A DNA stretch of 64,000 bases, from the NCBI RefSeq assembly GCF_026914185.1, contig NC_070564.1, positions 186,001-250,000 of the forward strand, in the 5' to 3' direction. Positions 47,250 to 60,207 of the stretch are shown here, in pieces. Each line of letters opens with the position of its first letter. The first letter of the stretch is position 1. The notes under the pieces are model-generated. The model did not search any database. It saw only the letters and a program-made list of their open reading frames with translations, and was not told where the DNA came from. The translations under genes and the position numbers were made by a program. The stretch is from Puccinia triticina. Taxonomy: Eukaryota; Basidiomycota; Pucciniomycetes; Pucciniales; Pucciniaceae.

Positions 47250-48300
47250 CAATTAGCTGGGCCCGTCCGGCTGGCGAGTCCCAAGTTCACCCAAGATTGC
47301 AATCCGAGGGGCAGAGTCTGATCTAATTAGCGCCAAACACCCTTGGCAGCCAAACATGTCAGAACGCCCCCATCCATGCGCGATGAAAACACGTGGTGGG
47401 GTCGAGCTTAACAAAGCCTCCCAGTGAGGCAGCCCCGCAGGGTCTCTGTCCGTCAGGGAGGTCGCACTTCGTGCGAGGCGCTTCGCGCCGCGCCCCCCGG
47501 CAGGCGAGGGACTAGTGCTACACCCCGGGGCCGATGGAGCGCCCGGAGGGCGATCGGGTTGCGCCCCTGGGACCCCGCAAGTCAATCACCGCAACGGTGG
47601 CGCTCAATCTCGCCATGTCCCAGGGGCGCACCACCGTGACGCCCCTGAGGCGTCACGAAACGCCCCTGAGGCGTCACGAAACGCCCCTGAGGCGTCACGA
47701 AACGCCCCTGAGGCGTCACAAAACGCCCCTGAGGCGTCACGAAACGCCCCCGTTGCGCAATCGGGTCACGCACCTGTTGCGGAAGTGGGATTGGTGCGCG
47801 ACAGCGACGCGCCGTGGATCGTCCCTCGGGCGTCCCATGGAGGTGAGGACCACGCTGCTGGAGCGGCCCGGTTGCTGGATATGGCAAGGTTGGGGACCGC
47901 TCAGCCGCTGCCAGCGGGTAGTTGATCCGGTACCCTTGGAGCCCTGAGCGGCGACCTGCGGATATTTGACCCGGGTCCCTTGAGGCGCTCAGCAGCAACC
48001 CGCAGCTGAGCAATCCGGCACCAACAATGTATGCCAGATCAATCAAGATCCGAATCAATTGGATCATCCTGGTGGCTGATGGCAGGTGGATGGTCTGCGG
48101 AACTCTGATGGGGCAAATGCAACTGCGGGGCCCATGGGACTCGCGTTGGCGGGTCTTTTGGTACTGGCACTTGGCCAAGCGTCAGGGCACACACATATAT
48201 TATAATAGGTTCATGGGGGTGGGCATGGCCCCCTATAACATTTCATTGCTATAAATGAGGAAATTCATAGTATGTATGTATGTCTACTTCGAGTTAGTCG
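47250..48300. other. No supported gene; GC-rich, contains short tandem repeats
   Basis: GC-rich intergenic sequence between two minus-strand genes. Overlapping frames on both strands are low-complexity products of the 21-bp repeat and flanking palindromic GC-rich sequence. Confidence 0.45.
47636..47752. repeat. 21-bp tandem repeat, about five to six copies
   Basis: Unit CGCCCCTGAGGCGTCACGAAA; each unit includes the small palindrome CCCTGAGG. Encodes NAPEASR repeats in one frame and TPLRRHE in another, neither likely real. Confidence 0.85.
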
Positions 48301-48308
48301 GTGACTAG

Positions 48309-49883
48309 CTACTGGACCGGCGGCCAAACGATCCCGCGGGCGGCCAATTCTTCTTGGACGTCGGCATCCAAAGGGACAACCAGTTCAGCTTTGTCCACTT
48401 TGCTAGCCATGGGCTCATGGCCAAACAATTCCGCATCTTTTGCGCCAATGAGTTGATGCCACCTGTGCACAAAGGAGAGAAGGGGAATGAGTAGCAGGTC
48501 AGACTAGCGGGTACAAGGAGCCTTACTTACGCATTGATGTAATCCACAGCCAGTGTGCGGTTAGAAATGAGTTTCCTATCAATCTGGAGCCACTGTGAGA
48601 TGTTCCGAGATTTAGGATCATAATAGTTTTGAAGGGTGCCCAATTGCAAGAAGGCATAGCGGACTCGGATTCGTGGATCACTGACTAGGCGATCTATTTC
48701 CCCATCAGGTGTGCCAGCTAAGGCAGGATTCAAGTGTCTCCACATGATCTGGGAAAGATTCTGCAGATTGGGGATGTTAGGCAAGGTAGGGTCACCTGTA
48801 GGGCTGAATCCAGTCATCAAGTGATTGCAGAATTTGTTCCAAACTTGCTTCAACTGTGTCCTGATGGCTGTGTTGGCGTGCTGAACGGCATAGTGATCTT
48901 CATCGATGAACCCAGGAGGGAAGTGCACTTCCAATACCGCGGGGGTCTGTCGCCGTAACTGGCGCTTTAGTTGCATGGCAGGGAGGGCTGATCAGGTTCA
49001 GTGGCATTGGGGGATAGATACACGGAGTATGCTCACCAGGACAAGTTGGAATAATGAATTTACCCGGTTGTCTTGGGCATAAGCCTCTATGAGAGGATGA
49101 ACAAAATTCTCCCGGGCCGTCCTACGGATTAATTTCTAGCAACATGGGTGGGTGTCAAGGGATAGGGAAAGATGCAATTGGAGTGGCAATCATACTGCAA
49201 CATACCTTGGCAGCAAGAGAGTATTGGAATTGGCGGATTTCTTCCGCTAGATCCACGGGGCCGTTACCAACTTGTTGGTTAGGCGTTGCATTTGGGTTGG
49301 GCCCGTCATGCCCTCGGGCAGCAATGGCTGCCATGGTTGTCATGAGGGCCGCCTGCTGATCAGGATTGGACAACTTTTGGAAAAGTATGATACGGGTGGT
49401 TAGGCACACCAACTTGAGGGGATTGGTGCCCAGGGACTCACCTCGCGGAATAAGTCTAAGGCTCCCGGGGGCAGCAGCGGGACGGCAATAGCGGTCAAAA
49501 AATCAGTTAGGGGGGACTGCGGGGTAGCCTCACGTTCCTCTTGATGTTCCTGCTGTCTGTTGATGGCGGATCTGGTGGGGGCTGCAAATGGGTTTTCAAA
49601 CCCACCGTCAAGCTTGTCTGGTTCTGTTTGTCGCCTCTGGTTTGGAGTCTCTGAGCCTGGCAATCAGGGCGGAGACATTGGGGGGCGGGGATTAGTCCTG
49701 GGAGATTATGTCATATTGCAACTGACCTAATTGGCATATAGATTGATAATTATGGAATAAACATGATTTACCTTCACTGGATGATCTCCCACGGCGGGCT
49801 GGGGATTGTGATTCCAGGGGGGCCGCGGGTTCATCTGCAGTACCTCGATTTTCGCGGGCTTGTTGGGCGGTGGAGGCAAACAT
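48309..49883 (-). CDS. Six-exon hypothetical protein
   Basis: Exons 49772-49883, 49442-49656, 49206-49373, 49064-49135, 48531-48964 and 48309-48462 join in phase through GT-AG introns of 68-115 nt to 384 residues. No domain recognised. The first third is polar and Q/E/P-rich (disordered); the middle has DLAEEIRQFQYSLAAK (helical); the C-terminal half is predicted helical with WNKFCNHLMTG, IMWRHLNP and DRKLISNRTLAVDYIN, ending AARGIVWPPVQ. Lies 450 bp downstream of another unknown gene on the same strand. Consistent phase across five introns argues that it is real. Confidence 0.65.
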
Positions 49884-50331
49884 CTTGGCTTGGGTGGATG
49901 ACGTGGAAGTAATTGCCACCAAGGGCCAGATAGATATCTGGTCTCCATAAAAGCAGTGGGCCCCTGGGGCCCACTTGTGGGTCCGGCCCTGATGGTGTGC
50001 CAAGGCTGCAGGCCTGGGGCGGGTTAGGGTTAGCCCGCACACCTGCGGCGGCCAGTTGGACCAGCTGGTTAACACAGAGCTAACATTTACTAGGTTAATG
50101 TTAACTCGGATTAGGCTGTTTGGCCTCGCGCGTAGGTCTGGCACTGAGGATATTGTGATTATCATTGGAGCGGCAATATTCTATTTAGCATGTTACTAGC
50201 AGGTGAGCTGTTAATTTGTCCGCCCATGGTGGTGGGCGGTTCTGGTACATAAATTCACGAGGGGGGTGGGGTTAGGTATCTGTAAGCATGGTCCGCATGT
50301 GGTATAACGGAATATTTGTGTGGTTACTGGA

Positions 50332-52098
50332 CTATATATTCAATTCTTTCTTGACCTGTTTGAGCCCGCGCAAGATAAGATCTCGGACTCCCCATCCAAA
50401 TCCAAGTGCCTCGAGTGAATTGTGAGTTTGGCCTATGAAGGAGGTCCAGTGCAAGATCTGCTGGTCGTAGATGACCTGATCCACGCGCATGTCTTTCAGG
50501 GGGATGCGGCAGTATGAGAGGAATCCATCAATTGATAGATCGAGCAATTCTTTCTTCGGTTGAGTCGCGTGGGGAGACCCGTTGGCGTCCACCACAGGGG
50601 CCTGTAAGGGCCCAATAGGTGTGTTAGGGCGGAATGCCGAGGGCGAAGGGTTGGCGGCTTGCGGTCTGGGGGCTGAGGGGCTTGGGCCGCAGAGGACAGG
50701 GAGCACAGGGTGGCTCGCTCTTGAATAATACCATTCGGTCTCCTGAGGTAGGGGCTGCACATGCACGAAAGGAAGAGCAAGACTTCAGTCACTTTGTTAT
50801 CATGTGGGATTATCAGTTTTGGTTATCAGATGACTGACGGTGATAACTTCATAATCCTGAGGCATGCACACCTCAATGACCACCTTGGCCTGGCTTGATG
50901 AATTCGCGGCTGCCAAAGCAAAATTGGCATAGCTGCCTTCATGGTGGTGTATGGCCCCTTGCATGCGGCGTTGGTTGGGTTCCACAATACTAAAGCTCCA
51001 AATTAGTCTGTCGGCTCGGTCGCTAGCTTTGGCCACGAGATCAACCCGCTGGATTCGATTTTCTTCAGACAAGTGCTCCCATATCTTATCCTTCAATCCG
51101 TTAAAGTCCAACTCAGTCAGGCCCAAGCGGATAGTGCACGGAGGTTCACTTGTTTCCCAGAGTTGCGAGTACACTTGGCCGCGCGTGTCTTTCCCAAAAG
51201 GCACATAAAGCGTGTACATAATCGTGACCTCGATCATTGGGTTCATGCCTCGGGCCGGGTGGATCTGATGTGCGCGAGCAAGGCGTTGATTTAGATGAAC
51301 CGTTCCAGATGACAGTTCCGGCACCTCCTTCGTGACGTCCTTCGTGATGATGAGAGATAATCCCGGTTGCGACAAGTTGCTAGTGTCTTCAAGGGGTGTC
51401 TAGGTGATTCTCAGGACAAATCAGGCGCCGATTTTTAGGAATATTGGACGCTACCCATGCAGAAGGACAATTCAACTCACCTGTGGTGGTTCCTGCTGAG
51501 AAACCGGGGGAGTGCATGGGTCTCGTCACAATAACCTGATAACAAGCGAGGACCCGGGCGCCTTGTCCGATATGCTCGGGATGATCAGGGGCCAAGTTAG
51601 ATTTGTGGCGGCCATTGTCCCACTAGGTGAGGGTGTCAGCGGCGGGCCGAGGTGGATGACTGTCCAATCGAGTTCGCCGGCCAGATTGTTGCAGCGTGCC
51701 TCGTGGCCCACACCCGGATCCCTTTCGGTTATCTTAGCCAGAATAGCCGTGCAAACACATTTCCAGTCCCACATCGCAGATTTGCTGCCAGCAAGAACCA
51801 TTGTGATGGGTTTCTTTGGGCCAACAACTTTGGTCCACAATTTTACGTTGCGTCCATCCCGAGTTCCGTGGGTGCATCGATTGGTGGGGGGGTTGCTAAT
51901 CCATATGGAATACTTGATCTCCAGTTCCACATCAAATTGATGAGCACGGGTTGAGGTATCATCGGCCACCGGATATCGTTCGCGTACCTCGTCCATTGTC
52001 AATGACTCTTTGAATTCGGCATAGGGGATCTGCGAGTCCGGACAAACTTCTTGCTTGCGTTTTGGCGCGCCAGTGTGAGTCGTGGGTGATATGTCCAT
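50332..52098 (-). CDS. Hypothetical protein with a possible SAM-like C-terminal domain
   Basis: Exons 51544-52098, a microexon 51481-51492 (or to 51495), 50839-51399 and 50332-50754 join in phase to about 516 residues. Exon 1 has VRERYPVADD and ELEIKYSIWISNPP, KVVGPKKPITMVLAGSKSAM. The last exon is P/A-rich, then ends with LSIDGFLSYCRIPL..D..I..QQILHWTSF..LEALGFGWGVRDLILRGLKQ, a layout like the SAM-type tail seen in several basidiomycete hypothetical proteins (W..F....L..LGF..G..RLL.EG). The start could lie further upstream (frame open to 52200). The microexon junction is the least certain part. Function unknown. Confidence 0.6.
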
Positions 52099-52593
52099 GG
52101 TCTGAGAGGTCACCTTTCTGGGGAGATGGCTCAGATCCCTCAGCAGTAGCTCGAGCTTGCAGCCCAAGTCCGATGTGGCAAGCCACGCCACCCGCAGCAC
52201 AGCTGTACAGGTTTTGTGCCCCCACCCACATTAATCATCTTGTGGGTGATTGCACAAGTTCACAAGTTTTTGACCAATGATGATAAGTATTTGATGTAAG
52301 TTTTCAGGAGCGCAGCGGATGGGGGCGTAGTCCATGGAGCGGCGCGCCCGATGCACCTGAAGATGTCACTGGTACCGCTCCGCCCTGAGGCGGCGCAGTG
52401 CTTAGACAGCACACGACACGTAGCAAGGCGCAGCCGCAGCAACCTTGACCACAAGAGGGACGGGTAGCCGGCGGAGAGTCCCGGGCCGAGATTCAAGCAA
52501 TTCCGCTGATTGACTCCCACCGGACTCAACGCCGAGCTATCGACACCAGGCCGCCGTAAAGGGAAATTTTTTTCGCCTTCTCACACCTCTACA

Positions 52594-54199
52594 ATGATTG
52601 ACGGCATGAAAGAAACCTCCGACCAGGTAAGACAGTTAGCTCAGGCGAACGCAGAGGACAACCCCGACTTGGACAAGCCGTTGGTACAACAAGAAATTGC
52701 TGAAACCCTGACGGCCAAACCTCAAAAACAGAAGAAGTCCAAGACCGTCACCACCACCGACCGGACAACGAGGTCATCATCCAAGGCTCCGGTAGAATCA
52801 AGAACCCCCGCCGGATCGCAAAACCCAAAACAGGGCCCACCGACTACCCGTGAAGAAGGCCAATCAAGCAGAGGTAACGCACTCGCAAGCCTCTGCCGGG
52901 AACTGATCGGCGATCTAGGCGTAGACAGCACAGGTGAGTAAAAAAAAAAAAAAAAAAAAAAAACAGGAATGGGAAGCAAAGACGATCCATCATTCACCGC
53001 CGGCATTCCAAAGGAAACACGCGAGACTGAGATAGCCCTGTTGTTTACCCTACACAGCGGCAAATCCTGTTGACGCAGATTTAGCAGAACAACCCACTAC
53101 CACTGGGAGTTCTAGCAACAACGATTCCATACGGTGCAAGATCGACATGCTCACCGATCAGGCCTTCGCAGCAGAGAAAGACGGAAACGTCGCGTTGGCG
53201 GAACAATACTTCGCAATCTGTGAAGGGTTGACCAAACCCAAGTTTCAACCCGCGGCAGGTGCACAACTCGGCCCCTCTATCACACCGGTCGTCCGGAAAA
53301 TGTCCACGGTCGCAGTCACAGTCCCCATCCCACCGGTGGAGTTAGCGCAGACGGGCGGAACCAAGGCGACCCCTGGAGGGGTGGTTTTTGATGACGACGC
53401 AAGGCCGACTAGCCATAACGTCGGTTTCACGCCCTTCTTCAAACAGAATTTGATTGAGCTCCGGGCCCCCCTCCCTCTGACCATCTTCAACGAGGTCTGG
53501 CAAGATAAAGCCATCCTCCACTACTCTCAGAAAAGGAGCCGAGCGGACAAGACAAATGTTGACAAGGACAGATACACCGGGTACCCGTACCCTTGCGAGT
53601 ACACACAAACCTACGCCGAATGGTCGATCAACCATCAGGGTTTCTACACCGCCCTGATCGAAGTCGCCAATTACCCGAAGTTTGCCGGCTGGCTCCTGCT
53701 GCACAAGCGGCACTGCGACCAACTCGTCACGCAGCACGGTTTCATGACCGGACTCCGATATGATATCAACGTGCGCACCAACGCCTTCGCCCATCGGATC
53801 AAGATGCCAAACAAGTCAATTTTGATCAGCAACATATTGGTCTTCAACGATACAATCACCCAGAAGATGATCGCTCACTGCAGGAAGTTCGACGAGACGG
53901 AGTTCATGGAGAATCCCTACATCAAAGGTGGCCCGCGGAAAGCATGGGATCCAGTGACGGGCATGGACACCTCAAAATCTGAAACGCAGGCAACGACCGG
54001 AGGACAAGCTGGGAAGGCCACCACCAACCACACCCAAGCAGCCGCGAAAGGGCCACAACAAGGCCATTCTCCACCAGAGAACCGCGGCTCTGGCTCTGGC
54101 TCTGGCAGATACCCAAGCACGCAAGGTTACAAGGGAAACCGGTACGACGCGGCGTACAAGGACCGTGGCAGGCGTGATCATAGAGGAAGGAACTCGTAG
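52594..54199 (+). CDS. Gag-like ORF1 of a DIRS-like retroelement
   Basis: Two exons (52594-52933 and 53058-54199) with a 124-nt GT-AG intron that contains a run of about 22 A. They join in phase to 493 residues. N-terminal part is K/T/S-rich; the middle has FKQNLIELRAPLPLTIFNEVWQDKAI and YGxPYP...W..NHQGFYTAL, as in the gag-like protein that precedes the reverse transcriptase in fungal DIRS-like elements. The C-terminus is G/Q-rich and basic (SGSGSGRYPS, RGRRDHRGR), suited to nucleic acid binding. No CCHC knuckle. It has no internal stops, unlike the RT ORF that follows 110 bp later. Confidence 0.6.
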
Positions 54200-54310
54200 G
54201 CTACCCGCCCGTCACCCATGACTATGCCCCCCATGCCCCCCCCCCCCCCTCCTCCTCAACCACTGTGAGGAAGGGCACTACCACTACCCCACTAGATTCG
54301 GTCCCTTGTT

Positions 54311-56089
54311 TTGTATATAACTCCACGTCTGATCCATCTCTTACGTAATAAATTTAGATTGCCGGAGTGTAAAGGAGACGACCCTCCTGTGCCACCGAGT
54401 GCTAAGAGGCCTTGTTTAGACCAGGCTGCGCTCAAAACAGAGTGGCCAACAGCGGTCTCTTGTGAGATGAATGTACCGGAGTGGGAGAACGCACTGCGTA
54501 AGTGGGACCTACTCCCACAATTTGAGGATGTCCTACACAGTTTCGTGCATAGTTTCGACCAAGGGATCCCTCAACACACGGTGCACTCTGCCGGTCCTTT
54601 CTACACTCCTCCGAACCACGAGTCCGCGCTTCAAGCACGAGGGAAAATAGAAGAATCTATCATGAAGGAACTCAAGGCCAAAAAAATGTTTGGGCCATTT
54701 AGCCGCGAAGAGGTGAACAAACATTTTTCATTCTTCCAAACCAACCCCCTCGGCGCCGTCATTAATGGCGACGGGTCCTTACGCCCTATTAACGACCTGT
54801 CATTCCCCCACGGGAAGCAAGGGATACCGTCCGTGAATTCCTTCATAAGCGCCAATGATTTCACCACGACCTGGGACGACTTCAACGCCGTGGCAAAGTT
54901 TATCAGAGAACTGGAACATCCGGTCCTGTTGGCGATTTTTGACTAGGAGAAAGCCTACCGGCAAATCCCAACAGCGCCACACCAGTGGCCATATCTCATG
55001 GTTAGGACGTTTGATGACAAGATCTTACTTGATACGCGCATCACCTTCGGAGGCGTGGCGGGATGCGGTTCATTTGGTAGGCCGGCCGATGCGTGGAAAC
55101 GGATCATGATGAAGGAATTCAACATCATTACCATCTTCTACTGGGTCAATGACAACTTATTTGTCAAAGATGCCAGGTCAAACGTCGAAATGAAAGATGT
55201 GGTGCTACGGTCTGATCAACTAGGCGTGAAGACTAACAAAGAGAAATTTGCCCCGTTCCTGGTGGAGCAGAAATATCTAGGCTTCATATGGAACAGTGTC
55301 CTTAAGACCGTGCGTCTACCGGAAACCAAACTTAAGAAACGGATTGGACAGATCGAGGTCTTCCTTGAGCTTGGCTCGCGTTTCAAATACGGAGAAGTCG
55401 AAGTCCTTGTTGGTTGACTAAACCACGTCTGCTACGTCCTGCCCCAGCTCCGCTGTTACCTATGCAGCCTCTACAAATGGTTGATGGAATGGGTCGATCA
55501 GAAGTCTATCCGCCCGGTCCCACTAGATGTGAATGAGGACCTCCACGAATGGCTCTCAACCTTGCTCAGGTTTGAGTCAACTAGGTTGATTTTGAATCCG
55601 GACCCAACCAAAATTGGGTGGGTGGGCGACGCGTCCACCAGCTTTGGGATAGGAGTGCTGATAGGCCGCAAATGGGCCCAATTCCGCTTACGGTCAATTG
55701 AAAAACTCGAGGAAGGGCTTTCAGAAAAAACGGAGAAAGAAAGGATATCCCGCCTAGAAACTATTGCGGTACAGCTCGGCCTATTGATGCTAATCAAAAT
55801 TGGGGCAAAGGGAAGCAAAACCTTCATCGTTTGGACGGATAACTCAACAACCGAATCAGTGATCCACAAGAGGAAATCAGGCAACAGATTTGTGAACGCT
55901 GAATGGAAATTGATACAGAAAATGTTGATCAAACACCAAATAAACCTCGTGGCCAAGCGCGTCACTTCAGCGGAAAACAAAGCGGACACACTGTCAAGAG
56001 GAATTCGAGACGGGCACAGGAGCCGGGACCAATTGGTGATCACGGTCCCACAAGATTTAGAAGACTTGATAACCCAAGTAGAATCCTGA
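54311..56089 (+). pseudogene. DIRS-like reverse transcriptase-RNase H with two nonsense codons
   Basis: One frame of about 590 codons with TAG at 54944 and TGA at 55415 replacing residues. RT blocks: LGAVINGDGSLRPINDLSFP, LLAIFD(stop)EKAYRQIP, then YWVNDNLFV where the family has a V-D-D catalytic pair (first Asp now Asn). RNase H: WVGDAST, LETIAVQLGL, VWTDNSTT and NKADTLSRG carry the acidic residues. RNase H directly after RT, and no integrase, fit DIRS elements; a tyrosine recombinase expected next is not found in the 500 bp downstream. Dead copy. Confidence 0.8.
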
Positions 56090-56099
56090 TCTAGTGATG

Positions 56100-56560
56100 C
56101 AATGCAGGAATAGACCACGCTGAGGGATACTGTTAGGCGCAGAGCCAGGCTCAGGCTGCACCTGAGTTACGGGCGCGGGCTCCAGCTTTTCGGGCCTTAA
56201 CACTATCCAGGAGTGATGCTCTTGAAGGAGGGACAACCAAGCCCCTCCCACAAGTAGCTCCTACTCTCCTTCTGAGGGAAACCCTCAGGAATTCCAAACC
56301 TTGTTAAAGGGAGAGGAATAAGAAGAGAGAAAGGAAACTAACTCCACTCAGCCCGTACCGGGATGACTTGAGGGCTACAGGAGTAGCACCTGGGTCAGCC
56401 CAAGTGGGAAATGATCCCACGGAAAGAAAGGAGCCTGATGGCTACCCAGGCGACACGCAACCGCCGGCGGCACAAGGAAATGCCCAGCACAGCAGAATGG
56501 ATTACAAATATGCACCATAGAGATGACAAATTCAAATTGGGGGCGCAGTGGAAGGGCAAA
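56100..56560. other. No supported gene
   Basis: Downstream flank of the DIRS-like element, with TGTTAGGCGCAGAGCCAGG near 56129 that could mark a terminal repeat start, but no matching copy was found in the window. Confidence 0.35.
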
Positions 56561-58068
56561 TCAAAAAATGGAGATGGGATTCCTCATGCTTGGGTGATCA
56601 TCCTTCTGCATCTCCGTCATAATCATTGTCCTTTTCCTGTGGCAATGGGTTGTCTTCTTCCTCAGACCAATACGATGATCCCTTGGCATCTTTGTCTGCA
56701 TCATATCCATTGGAGGCATCCTGAGATTCATCCAGAGGATTGTCCATCTCTTCCTCAGCAGCATTAACACTTCCTTCTGAATATATTTCTTCATCCGAGG
56801 TGACATAAACTCCACTGGTATCTGCAACCCAATTGTCAAGTACGGTTGCCACGCAATCCAACCAATCCCGGTTTTCTATTTTGGCCACAGGCAGGTTCGA
56901 GATAGATTGGTGCAGGTGAGGATCATGAAGCGAGGCCGCGTTGATGATGTAATTGATATTGTCCGTGTGCTTGACCTGCCATGATTTGGCCGCAGTGTCC
57001 TGTCGCTCCATGTGAGTAGTCCTAGAGAGCGTAACCGGGCAGCAGCCTTGGTGGCAGTCATGCTGGACGTTCAAACAACCACGCATTTCCTGGAAGAAAT
57101 GGCAATCCCAATCATGAGCCCAGACTCATCCAGACAGGCGCGCAATAACACACCAATGACACACCTTGGCTTGAACCACTACGGTGCACTGTGTGCAGCC
57201 TAACTCCCGCATTCCGTAATAATTAGACACCCCCCCAAGGCTAAAAACCGTCACCTCGGCATAAAAGCGGCGGCGCCCCCCCCCATGAAGATAGCCAAAG
57301 TGACTCAACCATTCCCACACGCGCATCAGCAAGTTCCCCCGGTGATACCTATGCAGACGCAAGATGATTAGTGTCAGGTTACTGTACCCACCCAACAGTC
57401 CTGTTAGATGATGATGCACATACAACCACAAATACCCCGCGAGCCACGCAGTCATTCTTATTCAGTTGAATCTGCGCAATCTGTGTCAACGTCGGCTCCC
57501 CTTGGAGCCTGGAAAGTACGCTGGGGACTGGCCTTTGATCTGACTCCGGGACACACATAGTGGTCCTGCACGGGTACGTCTTGGCCTTGACCTCTGACTT
57601 GCAAGCGTTGTACCCCATCGCGCCCTGTACAATGCAATTCCCAAGGAACAAAGATGTGATCACGGGTTTTGGGATGCGGCACAACCCGGTTTGTGGGTCG
57701 TGAAGTACACCCCCCAATAGGACAAACCTGATGGCTGAATAATTTTTGAAAGACGTTTCCAAATCACAACCTGGGGCCTGTCTATTCGAATGGACCGACG
57801 CGAGCCGCAGAACACCGTTGTAAGATTCAAACTTTTTGGTCGAAAATATGGATGGCGGCCCAAACAGCCAAATTGAGTCTGATAGGTGGACCAGCATATG
57901 TATCTTTGGTTTGTTGACCCACTGCGCGATTGACTTGATGAGATGATACAGAAAAATGTCAATGTGAGCCTTGATTTGGGCAGTATAAACCGCCAGGTTC
58001 GGGATGCGCGTTTGGAAAATGAAGGGGGCCAGCTTGCAGAGGGAGTTCCAAATCATTTTTTTCTCTGG

Positions 58069-58443
58069 TGTAAGGGTTGGGAGACCCTTCACTGTTTGGA
58101 GGCTGGTGGCACGGAGGGACAAGGCACTAGGCCTGGGGACGTTCTAGATCCAACGTCCTCGGGGGCTGTATTGCAGGGAGCTAGCCACGGCAGAGAGATA
58201 TCAATGGGGGTCCGGAGTCTCTCTGTGTTAGTTCTATGTACAACTGTCTTGAGGAAGAAGGGAGAGAAAGGGAAAGGAAAGGAACTCACCTAGCCACAGC
58301 AGAGAGATATTGATGGGGGTCTGGAGTCTCTGCCGAGCTAGGAAGGGGGTGGGAGGAGCTGTGACTATACTCCTGGCTGGTGGAGATCATGTGATAGGTG
58401 AAGTGTCACCTAGTGAAGCCCACAAGTTGTGCGGGGCTTCACA
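58069..58443 (-). repeat. 3' LTR (375 bp)
   Basis: Starts TGTAAGGGTTGGGAGACC and ends GGGGCTTCACA on the plus strand (TG..CA). Differs from its partner at 61205 by only a handful of substitutions, e.g. CCCACAAGTTG versus CCTGCAAGTCG near the end. Confidence 0.93.
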
Positions 58444-58470
58444 GTCTCCCCCCCTATAAAGAAAAAGAAA
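58444..58470 (-). other. Polypurine tract of the LTR element
   Basis: On the minus strand, CTTTATAGGGGGGGGAGAC immediately precedes the 3' LTR. It primes plus-strand DNA synthesis in such elements and fixes the orientation. Confidence 0.7.
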
Positions 58471-60207
58471 AAATTGAAAGAAAGGGAGCAGAGACAAGGA
58501 TGGGAAGGAGGAGGTGAAGCATAAGAGGGAGAATAAGGCAGAGAAGAACCAAGGCCAGCGGGAGAGATGAGGGGAAAGGATGGCATTGGGGGGTACCAGT
58601 TTTTCATGACTTTGTCTGGTGAATGGAGAATCATCGTGGTTGGTGGGGGGAATGTAGGTGGATAGGCTGGGAGGATGAGGAAGAGAGAGTTGTGGAGGAG
58701 CGTGCAAGGCAGGTGATGGCCAATGTGGGGCGGCAGGGTTAACCGTGTCCTGTTGGGCGGGAAGAGCCTTTGGGACGGCGGGCAAGGAGATATGGGAGGC
58801 CGTGGATGGCCTGGTTAAGGACAGCGGGGGTGTGACTGATGAAGTGGCGAGGACGGAGGTTTGGGAGGCTGTTGAGGGCCTGGTCAATGACGGCGGGGAT
58901 GCGGCTGATTGCGGGGGGGTCGGGGGGGTTGAGAGGGCGTCTGATGGAAAGCTCAATTGGTCAGGCCATCGGGCCGCAGTTGCCGGTGTGGAACTTCTCA
59001 CGGTTGGGGGAGAAAGAGCTTGGAGAGGATAGAGTGCTTGAAGGGCTGCTCTCCGGTGACTCTGGGAGAAATAGCACAAAGAAAAATAAGATTTGTGGCT
59101 TCTTTAATCTTTCTAGGCGCTGCTACTACAAAATACTCGTGTCAATCACTTGTAAGGCGAAGAGAAGAGGGTTTTATGGCGAAGATGGGGTCAATTTTAA
59201 GTGTTTAATTCACAGGGGCACGAGTTATAATAATCAATTTCAAATTTACAAGATGTGATGAAAGCTAAATAGTAACGTGGTACTATTTCTCTAATGCTGA
59301 CATGGGGAAGAAAAAGGCCACAAGATGAGCTTCTTTTATATTCTACAAGCTAGTATGAGAGTAGTTTTTGGTCTAGAAAGATTTACAACTATGTAATGAA
59401 ATTGTTGTTACTTATAAGCCTTGGCTTTTCTATATGCAAATGATTTTTAGTCTGGAATACTTCTCAAAGATGTTAAACAATTCTTAGAAGTGAGTACTAG
59501 ATTAAAGTGTAAAGAAAATTACTGTAAATCTCTTTTTATACTATTTTTGTATATATAAGTGGCTATTTCTGAAGGATTACATATATTGAGTGTTTTTTAT
59601 ATTTAGAGCCAGAAAATACCTTCTTAAAGCGCTTAAATAAATAAGAAAACTATGTAACATCTTGGTGAAAGTGATATAAGATACATTTTTGCTTGTTTAT
59701 GTTAAAAATGTTTAGATTGTGGCTATTTTACACGCGGCGCGCGTTGATTGCGCTCACCACACCGGGCGGGAAGGGGGCGTGCTTGTGGTGGCTGGTGGAC
59801 AGTTAGGCACAATGCGGCGAATAGATGGGCGGAGGGCGTCCGAAATCTTTTTGGCCCCAAAGGCTCGGTTGGGTGTGGAGAACCGTGGGTCTGGGAAGGG
59901 ACACAGACCTGGCGGGGTGATTGGGGCAACCCGTCCAATGCCCTTCAGTCCGCAATCTCGCCAGTTCATTGGCAGGGAGGCCTTCGTCGCTCTGGATAGC
60001 ACCGGTTGCAGTCCTTGTTCCATTGAGTACCGGAAAGATCCCGCCAGCGGAGCAGGCAAGGCAAGCTGAGAACCAAGTGTGTAGTGACCAAGGAGCTGCG
60101 TTTGTTCTACTCTAGCCAAGAGGACTTCCACCACCCTCTCCAGGTGTTTGATTCGCGCCTCGTATCCACCAGATGACTGTTCTGACGTTCTTTTAGAGTT
60201 TTCCCTG

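Noticed and set aside
47424..48178. ORFs of 136, 137 and 198 codons around the 21-bp repeat
   Set aside because: Low-complexity repeats readable on both strands; no consistent coding signal.
55498..56118. 206-codon minus-strand ORF
   Set aside because: Antisense of the RNase H domain of the DIRS-like element.
58387..59079. 230-codon minus-strand proline/serine-rich ORF inside the LTR element
   Set aside because: Covers the polypurine tract and low-complexity sequence, shows no gag, protease or RT motif, and lies at the 3' end of the element.
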